Source of the DNA: an uncultured bacterium
GTDB taxonomy: Bacteria > Verrucomicrobiota > Lentisphaeria > Victivallales > UBA1829
Direction: 5' to 3'
Length of the DNA: 9,410 nucleotides
Assembly (NCBI GenBank): GCA_900549045.1
Contig: URNE01000061.1
Span: forward strand, 1 to 9,410
The position numbers were made by a program, and so were the translations under genes. Positions 1 through 5,793 of this stretch are shown one piece after another. Positions within the stretch are counted from its first letter, which is position 1. Each line of letters begins with the position of its first letter. The notes under the pieces were generated by a model that searched no databases, was not told the DNA's origin, and saw only the letters and a program-made list of their open reading frames with translations.

Positions 1-26
1 AAAATATTTAAAACTACTATACAATT

Positions 27-1430
27 ATGAAGCAATTTATTGATGAAAATTTCTTGCTCGACACTAAGACTGCGCAGGATCTTTTCCACAATCATGCGGC
101 TAAAATGCCAATTATTGACTATCACTGCCATCTTATTCCAGAGATGGTAGCTAATGATCACAAGTTTAAGAGTATTACTGAACTTTGGCTCGGTGGTGAC
201 CATTATAAGTGGCGTGCTATGAGAACTAATGGAGTAGATGAGCGTTTCTGCACTGGTACCGATACAAGCGATTGGGAGAAGTTCGAAAAGTGGGCCGAAA
301 CTGTTCCTTATACATTCCGCAACCCATTGTATCATTGGACTCATCTCGAGCTTAAGACAGCTTTCGGTATTGACAAACAGTTGAGCCCTAAGACCGCTCG
401 TGAGATCTTTGATGAGTGCAACGAGAAATTGCAGTTGCCTGAGTTCAGTGCACGCGGTTTGATGCGCCATTATCATGTAGAGTGTGTTTGTACAACAGAC
501 GATCCTATTGATGATCTTCGTTACCACAAACAGACTCGTGAGAGTGGTTTCGAAATCAAGATGATTCCAGCTTGGCGACCTGACAAGGCTATGAATATCG
601 AGAAGCCTGATTTCGCTGAGTATATGAACAAGTTGGGTGAAGTTGCTGGTGTTACTATCTCAACATTCCAGGATATGGTTGATGCTCTTCAGAAGCGCCA
701 CGATTTCTTCACAGAGAATGGCTGTAAGTTGAGCGACCATGGTATAGAGGAATTCTATGACGAGGCATATACTGATTCTCAGATTGAGACTATCTTTGAA
801 AAGGCTATGCGTGGTCAGCAGTTGTCAGTTATTGAGGTTCGTCAGTACAAGCATGCTTTCTTGAGAATTTGTGCTGAGATGGATCATGCTGCTGATTGGA
901 CTCAGCAGTATCACTATGGTGCCATCCGCGATAATAACACATTGATGTACAATAAGTTGGGTGCTGATACAGGTTTTGATTCTATTGGTGAGTTTACTAC
1001 AGCTCGTGCTATGAGTCATTTCTTGAATGAATTGAACGTAGAGGGTAAGTTGACTCGTACAATCCTTTATTGCTTGAACCCATGTGCCAATGAGGTAATC
1101 GCTACTATGCTTGGTAATTTCCAGGATGGTTCTTGCCCAGGTAAGATTCAGTTTGGTTCTGGCTGGTGGTTCAATGATCAGCTCGATGGTATGACACGTC
1201 AGATGAATGCATTGTCAGTACTCGGTCTTTTGAGCCGTTTCGTCGGTATGTTGACCGACTCTCGTTCATTCCTGAGCTATCCACGTCATGAGTATTTCCG
1301 TCGTTTGCTTTGCAACCTCCTCGGTAATGATGTAGAGAAGGGCTTGCTTCCTAACGATATGGAGAGTCTCTCTCGCATGGTTGAAGATATCTCTTACAAC
1401 AATGCCCGCAACTACTTCAAGTTCTATTAA
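27..1430 (+). CDS. uxaC: Glucuronate/galacturonate isomerase (uronate isomerase)
   Basis: UxaC interconverts D-glucuronate and D-fructuronate, and D-galacturonate and D-tagaturonate. This is the first cytoplasmic step in using uronic acids from pectin or glucuronoxylan. The 467-residue protein has normal family length. Seen in the sequence: the amidohydrolase-fold metal motif DYHCHL at residues 31-36 (His33, His35), the IPAWRPDKA segment in the middle, and the conserved C-terminal run including QFGSGWWFNDQLDGM and MLTDSRSFLSYPRHEYFRR. The start ATG at 27 gives the usual N-terminus (MKQFIDENFLL). Only 26 AT-rich bases lie upstream, so promoter and operon context are cut off. A strong hairpin terminator follows, so the gene ends its transcript here. 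Codon use (GAT, GTT, TTG-rich) and protein wording suggest a Prevotella-like Bacteroidetes. Family assignment is very secure; taxon is inferred. Confidence 0.97.
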   Translation: MKQFIDENFLLDTKTAQDLFHNHAAKMPIIDYHCHLIPEMVANDHKFKSITELWLGGDHYKWRAMRTNGVDERFCTGTDTSDWEKFEKWAETVPYTFRNPLYHWTHLELKTAFGIDKQLSPKTAREIFDECNEKLQLPEFSARGLMRHYHVECVCTTDDPIDDLRYHKQTRESGFEIKMIPAWRPDKAMNIEKPDFAEYMNKLGEVAGVTISTFQDMVDALQKRHDFFTENGCKLSDHGIEEFYDEAYTDSQIETIFEKAMRGQQLSVIEVRQYKHAFLRICAEMDHAADWTQQYHYGAIRDNNTLMYNKLGADTGFDSIGEFTTARAMSHFLNELNVEGKLTRTILYCLNPCANEVIATMLGNFQDGSCPGKIQFGSGWWFNDQLDGMTRQMNALSVLGLLSRFVGMLTDSRSFLSYPRHEYFRRLLCNLLGNDVEKGLLPNDMESLSRMVEDISYNNARNYFKFY

Positions 1431-1459
1431 TTGTAGAGCTGAATAGCAATTATACTAAG

Positions 1460-1511
1460 ACAAATCCCTTTACGGCATCTGATGATGTTGTGGAGGGATT
1501 TGTTGGTTTTT
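1460..1511 (+). terminator. Rho-independent terminator of uxaC, 20-bp stem
   Basis: ACAAATCCCT (1460-1469) is perfectly complementary to AGGGATTTGT (1494-1503). The stem continues inward without a bulge: T1470/G1493 and T1471/G1492 wobbles, then ACGGCATC (1472-1479) against GATGTTGT (1484-1491) with two more G-U pairs, leaving a TGAT loop (1480-1483). A T-rich tail (GGTTTTT, 1505-1511) follows. It lies 30 nt after the uxaC stop, where a terminator is expected. The ATG at 1482 sits in its loop, which argues against that ATG as a translation start for the next gene. Confidence 0.88.
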
Positions 1512-1532
1512 AACTACGTAAAACTTTTGAAT

Positions 1533-2828
1533 ATGGGGGTAATAGACAGAATACTAAGATATTACGAAGATCTCAGAGAATTTAATTCTTCTAATATCAA
1601 AGATTTCCGAGGCAGAGTAAAATCTTGGATTAAGATGGGTATGCTTGCTGGTCGTATCTTCTATGTAAAGGATATGTGGGCCAGGGATGTGGCAGCATTG
1701 ACTTTTGCCTCCTTCATGGCTTTGATTCCTTTTATGGCGATGATGTTTGTCATTGCCCGAGGTTTTGGGTATTCATCCTTATTGGAATCCTGGCTTTCTA
1801 CTACTTTTGAGGCACAACCGGTTGTGGCTCAAACTATTGTAAATTTTGTACAAAACTATATTGAGAATACCCAGAGCAACTATATCATCGGTACGGGTAT
1901 CGTGATGTTTCTCTATACTATCATCTCTCTGATGCAGAAAATTGAGCTTACCTTTGATGATATCTGGCATACAGGAGAACGTTCATGGAAACAGATTTTT
2001 ACAGAATATCCTACCATTCTGTTCGGTTTAGGTCTCATGATACTTTTTGCTTCGAGTATTAATGTATGGACTGTTAATGTGGTGGATAATGTCGATAAGA
2101 TCACTGATATAGGGGAAACAATTCCTTCGTTTATCCTCCATTTGGCTGCATTTGTTCCGATGTTTCTGTTCTTTGTGTTCTGTTACTGTGTTATTCCGAA
2201 TACTTATATAAGATTTCGAAGCACCCTTGTACCATCATTCCTGGCAGGTATCTGTATGACAGCCTTGCAGTATGGCTACATTTATTTGCAAGTATTCCTT
2301 TCCAGCTACAATGTCATTTATGGTTCTTTAGCAGCTATTCCGCTTTTTCTGTTATGGCTTCAGATTTCGTGGGCTATAGTGGTCTTTGGTGCTTTGCTTT
2401 GTCATACTAATCAGAACATACATTATTATGATGGAGACCTCAGATATGATGATCTGAAATTGGTGCAGCGTATCAAGGTTTGCGGAATGGTTATGCATTT
2501 GGTATGTAGGCAGTTTAATAATGGAGAACAGGCATATACACCGAAAGAGATTCATGAGTTGACGAATATACCGCAACAAATTGTCAATCAGGCAGTGAGG
2601 GAACTCCTGCAGGCCAAATTGCTGGTTGAGATTAGAAGCGAGAAAAGGGGGTGTTTTGAAGAATCGGTTGTCTTGCATCCGATAGAGAAGATAGATCATC
2701 TGACTTATGGCGTGATGATAGAGCGACTCTTCAATTATGGTGAGGAAATTTCTGGTTTTTCAGAAATAGAAAATGAAAACGGAAAAAATCATGGAAAAAG
2801 AGCGCCGGCAGTTGAAAAAATGCGTTGA
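1533..2828 (+). CDS. YihY/BrkB-family (UPF0761) inner-membrane protein, C-terminus probably chimeric
   Basis: This is a polytopic membrane protein of the YihY/BrkB family, once called RNase BN by mistake; its molecular role is not firmly known. I start it at ATG 1533 (MGVIDRILRYY), giving about 431 residues, because the in-frame ATG at 1482 lies in the loop of the uxaC terminator. Seen: an amphipathic N-terminus, about six hydrophobic segments (for example FASFMALIPFMAMMFVIARG, IIGTGIVMFLYTIISLM, ILFGLGLMILFASSI, FVPMFLFFVFCYCVIP), and the family hallmark YGSLAAIPLFLLWLQISW. A soluble C-terminal part follows (about residues 315-410) with winged-helix character (YTPKEIHELTNIPQQIVNQAV), as in Bacteroidetes members. 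The coding frame stays open to TGA 2826-2828, but the last 10 to 20 residues fall in the zone where base composition changes. The native C-terminus may therefore differ. There is no clear Shine-Dalgarno site, as usual in Bacteroidetes. Confidence 0.88.
   Translation: MGVIDRILRYYEDLREFNSSNIKDFRGRVKSWIKMGMLAGRIFYVKDMWARDVAALTFASFMALIPFMAMMFVIARGFGYSSLLESWLSTTFEAQPVVAQTIVNFVQNYIENTQSNYIIGTGIVMFLYTIISLMQKIELTFDDIWHTGERSWKQIFTEYPTILFGLGLMILFASSINVWTVNVVDNVDKITDIGETIPSFILHLAAFVPMFLFFVFCYCVIPNTYIRFRSTLVPSFLAGICMTALQYGYIYLQVFLSSYNVIYGSLAAIPLFLLWLQISWAIVVFGALLCHTNQNIHYYDGDLRYDDLKLVQRIKVCGMVMHLVCRQFNNGEQAYTPKEIHELTNIPQQIVNQAVRELLQAKLLVEIRSEKRGCFEESVVLHPIEKIDHLTYGVMIERLFNYGEEISGFSEIENENGKNHGKRAPAVEKMR
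2765..2811. other. Probable left junction between two genomes
   Basis: Base composition and gene style change here. The flank before it is a moderate-GC, Bacteroidetes-like gene; from 2862 onward the codons are GC-rich and the ribosome sites purine-rich. The zone itself is A-rich (GAAAATGAAAACGGAAAAAA from 2769) and then turns to GCGCCGGCAG (about 2801-2810). A plausible promoter for the downstream gene starts at 2812, so the break most likely lies before that. No repeat, integrase, tRNA or insertion-sequence end is visible that would explain a biological insertion. The exact base cannot be fixed by eye. Confidence 0.6.
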
Positions 2829-2839
2829 CGGATTAAGAT
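2812..2839 (+). promoter_or_regulatory. Candidate promoter for the YdjM-like gene
   Basis: TTGAAA at 2812-2817 resembles a -35 box (one mismatch to TTGACA). After a 16-nt spacer, TAAGAT at 2834-2839 matches 4 of 6 positions of the -10 box. It lies about 22 nt before the start codon at 2862, leaving only a short leader. The match is modest in an AT-rich stretch, so this is tentative. Confidence 0.35.
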
Positions 2840-2861
2840 ACGTACAAAAACAGAGGTTTTC

Positions 2862-3476
2862 ATGGCAAATTTCAAAGCACATACGATCTGGGGCGGGCTC
2901 TGGGGCGTGGTCTGCGGCGTAGGCGCTTTTTTCCTCGGATTCGCATCGCCCGTGAATCTTGCGGTTACAATGTTCCTTTCCGTTCTCGGTTCCGCGGTTC
3001 CGGATCTGGATTTCGACGACGGACATCCCCGGCGGCTGGTCCTTTCATTCCTGAGCATTCTGATTCCGCTGCTGGTGGTTCAGCGTTTTCAGCGGGATTT
3101 GACGGCGGAACAGTTCCTCGCGCTCGGACTCGCCGCATTTGTCGCGATCCGTTATCTCCTCGCTGTGATTTTGAACGTGACGACGGTTCACCGTGGGGCG
3201 TTTCATTCGATTCCGGCTGGACTGATTGCGGGTGAACTGGCGTGGCTGCTTTTCGCCGATTCGCCGCTGATGAATCGCGCACTCTATACGACCGCCGTGT
3301 TCGGCGCGGTGGTTTCGCATCTGATTCTGGATGAAATCTGCGCGATCAAGCCGATGCATCTCTCGGTCAAAAAGTCGTTCGGAAATGCGCTGAAATGGTC
3401 GGTGGAATCGAAAATCCACACAGTTCTGCTTTATCTGATGATTCTGGCGCTCGGATACTTCTGCTGCGTCGTCTGA
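2862..3476 (+). CDS. YdjM/DUF457-type membrane-bound metal-dependent hydrolase
   Basis: The 204-residue membrane protein fits the YdjM family (LexA-binding, inner-membrane-associated putative hydrolase). Seen: His7 in the N-terminal KAHTIWGG motif; VPDLDFDD at residues 46-53 (Asp48, Asp50); HRGAFHS at 110-116 (His110, His115); and HLILDE at 153-158 (His153, Asp157). Together these form the His/Asp metal-site set of the family. Hydrophobic segments surround them (about 10-46, 58-75, 85-105, 118-132, 140-156, 185-204). The start ATG is preceded by AGAGG, a reasonable ribosome site. The C-terminal VKKSFGNALKW segment resembles a conserved stretch in related proteins. Substrate is unknown; phospholipase-like or cell-envelope roles are only suggested for the family. 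The gene runs toward the minus-strand operon, and the stop codons are separated by two bases. It is the first clearly GC-rich gene in the window. Confidence 0.82.
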   Translation: MANFKAHTIWGGLWGVVCGVGAFFLGFASPVNLAVTMFLSVLGSAVPDLDFDDGHPRRLVLSFLSILIPLLVVQRFQRDLTAEQFLALGLAAFVAIRYLLAVILNVTTVHRGAFHSIPAGLIAGELAWLLFADSPLMNRALYTTAVFGAVVSHLILDEICAIKPMHLSVKKSFGNALKWSVESKIHTVLLYLMILALGYFCCVV

Positions 3477-3478
3477 AT

Positions 3479-4909
3479 TCAGCGGATGACATTTTCATCG
3501 AGAACGGAGTAGTCGTTGTCGAGTTCTGCGCGGCGGAGCAGGGCGGCAAAGACGCATTCCGTATCGGTGTAGGGGCAGTCGCCTGAGGGACGGCTCTCTC
3601 CGCAGACGCCGTTGTTCAGCAGTTTCGGACAGTTTCCGGTGCAGACGTACATGGTCTGCGGAAGATGGCAGTTGTCGCAGTTGCGGTGACACGCGGAAAG
3701 CAGACGCTTGGTCAGGCGCTTGTCCTCCGCCGGCATCCGGTCGGCGTGCGGGAGCAGGAAGCGAGCAAGACGGTAGCGGAAACGTTCGGCGAATGAGCAT
3801 TCCGGAAGCGGTTCGCTGTTGACTTTCGCCGTGTCGCAGGTCACTCCCTCCGCGAGCATGTTTTCAAACAGATAATAGCGGTAGGGGTAGGGGGCCATTT
3901 CGACTTTGGAATAATAATCGTTGTGGGCGGCGCGCCAGTCATCGTAATTGGAGAATTCGGACATCGCCTCCTGAATGCGCAGATAGATCCGGTTTGCCGT
4001 TTCGGGGTCGTCCGCTCCGGCGATCTGGATGCCGCTGTAGCCGAGGAATTTTGCTCCGGCGGCGTGAATTTGGAGACGGCGCCACTGTGCCGCTTCGAAC
4101 TGGGCAAGGGAATACATCATCTCTTTGCGGATTGCGCGCTTGAGGTCGTCGGAAATCCAGAGTCCCGGACACTTCCCCGAGCAGATGTCCTCCGCTTTTT
4201 CGGGCGAGAGATAGAGAATCCGTGCGAGGGTCGGGATGTTTTGCGAACGGCGGAACATGCACCAGCGCATTTCCAGCAGTTTGCGCATGTCCCAGCCGCT
4301 CTGGGCGACGACGAACTGTGCGCCGGCGACAATTTTCTTGTTGAGTTTGCTGTATTGCAGAATGCTGTCCGTGCGCGTGTATTTGAACGGGTTTGCGACG
4401 CATCCGGCGAAGAGCGGCTCTTTGGAACAGGCGTTGCGCTGAAGGATGTTGACGCTGTCGTAATAACGGTGCTTCACGGCGTCTTCGAGCGCGGACCCGG
4501 CGGCTCCGGAGACGGCTGCAATGTTTTTGAATCCCTCGAAACGGTAGATTCCGAGATTGTAATCAATATCTTCCTGTGAGCGGTCGCGTCCGTTGAGATA
4601 GATGAGATGACGGTCGCGTCCGGTTTTGCAGAGCGCGGCGGCGAATTCGCCGGGATCGAGCGACGGGAAATCCGGCGAATCATCGAGGAAAGCGAGTCCT
4701 CCCGGGAAATTCCGGGGGGCCATTGCGACGGATTCGAGCTCGGAATATTTGGAAACAACGGATTCGAGCTTGGAATCGCGTCCGGGAATGTGCAGTTCAA
4801 GCAGAACGCTGAATTCCGCATTGGCAAGATGTTCGCGGAAAAGATTGCCTTTGGAGCGTCCGCTGAAATTCATCTCGAGCTGACGGGAAAGCTGTTCCTC
4901 TTTTTTCAT
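3479..4909 (-). CDS. Methylenetetrahydrofolate reductase-like protein with cysteine-rich MetV/MTHFR_C domain
   Basis: The product has 476 residues. Its N-terminal part follows the MTHFR TIM-barrel pattern: LLELHIPGRDSK at 36-47 (Glu39 at the catalytic-Glu position), HLIYLNGRDRSQ at 101-112 (cf. the family's RDRN), KNIAAVSGAAGS at 128-139, FAGCVANPF at 167-175, and KKIVAGAQFVVAQSGWD at 191-207 (cf. KxxAGAxFxxTQ). The C-terminal region carries eight cysteines (407, 411, 414, 423, 427, 436, 445, 452), including CPKLLNNGVCG, matching the zinc-binding MTHFR C-terminal/MetV domain. It probably acts on folate C1 units, perhaps with a partner. Oddity: the usual Gly-Asp of the flavin site (Asp120 in E. 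coli MetF) reads Gly-Ala here, so standard MTHFR activity is uncertain. I use start 4909, not the in-frame upstream ATG at 5086, whose extra 59 residues are an Arg/Pro-rich shadow of the previous gene. The start overlaps that gene's stop as ATGA, implying translational coupling. It is the last gene of the manA operon. Confidence 0.8.
   Translation of the reverse strand: MKKEEQLSRQLEMNFSGRSKGNLFREHLANAEFSVLLELHIPGRDSKLESVVSKYSELESVAMAPRNFPGGLAFLDDSPDFPSLDPGEFAAALCKTGRDRHLIYLNGRDRSQEDIDYNLGIYRFEGFKNIAAVSGAAGSALEDAVKHRYYDSVNILQRNACSKEPLFAGCVANPFKYTRTDSILQYSKLNKKIVAGAQFVVAQSGWDMRKLLEMRWCMFRRSQNIPTLARILYLSPEKAEDICSGKCPGLWISDDLKRAIRKEMMYSLAQFEAAQWRRLQIHAAGAKFLGYSGIQIAGADDPETANRIYLRIQEAMSEFSNYDDWRAAHNDYYSKVEMAPYPYRYYLFENMLAEGVTCDTAKVNSEPLPECSFAERFRYRLARFLLPHADRMPAEDKRLTKRLLSACHRNCDNCHLPQTMYVCTGNCPKLLNNGVCGESRPSGDCPYTDTECVFAALLRRAELDNDYSVLDENVIR
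4728..4776 (-). repeat. 19-bp imperfect direct repeat within the MTHFR-like gene
   Basis: Positions 4728-4746 and 4758-4776 carry the same 19 bases with one mismatch, offset by 30 nt. In the protein this gives SKLESVV followed by SELESVA (about residues 46-62). It keeps the reading frame and looks like a small internal duplication rather than a mobile or regulatory element. Confidence 0.6.
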
Positions 4910-5775
4910 TTGTCCGGAGTCTCCAGAAAACCGGAGACGATCGCGGCGAGCTCTTCGGGGGCGTCCTCGGTGAGATAGCGTCCGCCGAAGGGGATGCGGT
5001 GGACTTTGGCGTCCGGACAGTAGTTCATCCAGCGGTGGAGATAGCGTTCCGGGTAGAGCCAGTCGCGCACGCCCCAGACGATGCACATTTTGTGTTCGCG
5101 GAGAATCCAGAGTCCGTGCTCCACTTCAATGACGCTTTCGAAGGAGGGATCGTCGGGTTTGCAGGGAATGTCGTCGATGAACCGGTAGAGCGCAATGCGG
5201 GTTTTGTGCTTGCGGTATGGATACATGTATCCGTTGCGGACGCTGTCCGGATGCGCGCCGAGTCCCCAGAAGATCATGTTTGTGTTCATCAGCAGCGGTT
5301 TGCCGATGACGGGGAACCATTTGCAGAGCTGGAAGCGGAAGGGAAGACGGTAGCCGGAAAAGGCGATCGAATTCATCACGACGATGCGGTCGACCCGTTC
5401 CGAGTGGCGGACCGTGAAGCCGGTTCCGATTGTGGCGCCCCAGCCGTGCATGACAAGCGAGAATTTCTCCAGATTGAGATGCTCGACGAGGCGCTCCAGA
5501 TTGTCGATCTGGGTTTCCAGCCGGTAGTCGTAGCCGTCGGGCTTGTCGGAGAGGCCGTAGCCGATGGCGTCGGGTGCGATCACCCGGAATTTCTGCGAGA
5601 ACTCCTTGATGAGGTTGCGGAAGAAGAACGACCACATCGGGCATGCATGGAGCATGATGATGGCGGGCCCCGTTCCCTCGTCCACGTAATGCATCCGGTA
5701 TTTTCCGGCGTACATGTAGTGGGGAGTGAAGGGGTACTCCTCCTTCATCTTTCTCAAATCCGCAGTTTTCTTCAT
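4906..5775 (-). CDS. Alpha/beta-hydrolase-fold protein of the haloalkane dehalogenase/OleB type, catalytic residues substituted
   Basis: The 289-residue alpha/beta-hydrolase-fold protein most resembles the haloalkane dehalogenase/OleB side of the superfamily. Seen in order: VDEGTGPAIIMLHACPMWSF (residues 31-50; active relatives have HGNPTWSF), PDAIGYGLSDKPDGYDYR (68-85), the nucleophile elbow LVMHGWGATIG (107-117), the third-acid strand IVWGVRDW (232-239) and GGRYLTEDAPEEL (264-276). In active relatives the elbow is HDWGG and the last motif has His. Here the nucleophile position is Gly111 and the base position Arg266, while Asp238 remains. So the fold is intact but the catalytic triad appears lost, suggesting a non-enzymatic or altered role. 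Start 5775 is supported by an AAGGGAG ribosome site just upstream. argS ends 18 nt before it, and its own stop overlaps the MTHFR-like start as ATGA. No signal peptide or frameshift is visible. Confidence 0.82.
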   Translation of the reverse strand: MKKTADLRKMKEEYPFTPHYMYAGKYRMHYVDEGTGPAIIMLHACPMWSFFFRNLIKEFSQKFRVIAPDAIGYGLSDKPDGYDYRLETQIDNLERLVEHLNLEKFSLVMHGWGATIGTGFTVRHSERVDRIVVMNSIAFSGYRLPFRFQLCKWFPVIGKPLLMNTNMIFWGLGAHPDSVRNGYMYPYRKHKTRIALYRFIDDIPCKPDDPSFESVIEVEHGLWILREHKMCIVWGVRDWLYPERYLHRWMNYCPDAKVHRIPFGGRYLTEDAPEELAAIVSGFLETPDK

Positions 5776-5793
5776 CCGGCGGCTCCCTTCGTC

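Noticed and set aside
1499..1529. Bacteroidetes-type promoter (TTTG at 1499-1502, 19 nt, AACTTTTG at 1522-1529) before the YihY-like gene
   Set aside because: The second box has a mismatch to TAnnTTTG, the first box lies in the terminator stem, and transcription would begin almost at the start codon.
2773..2921. Small + strand frame starting MKTEKIMEKERRQLKK at the left junction
   Set aside because: It crosses the composition break, then runs out of frame through the YdjM-like gene. No family is recognisable, so it is probably a by-product of the join.
3923..4579. A 218-residue + strand open frame inside the MTHFR-like gene
   Set aside because: It is antisense to a recognisable protein and has no motifs; it follows from codon bias of the real gene.
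4581..4622. Repeated 12-mer CGGTCGCGTCCG, offset 30 nt, considered as a regulatory repeat
   Set aside because: It encodes GRDR twice within KTGRDRHLIYLNGRDR of the MTHFR-like protein, the second copy being the conserved RDR motif, so coding explains it.
4910..5086. Upstream 59-residue extension of the MTHFR-like protein (in-frame ATG at 5086)
   Set aside because: The extra residues are Arg/Pro-rich, overlap the hydrolase gene in another frame and resemble nothing in the family. The ATGA overlap start at 4909 is better.
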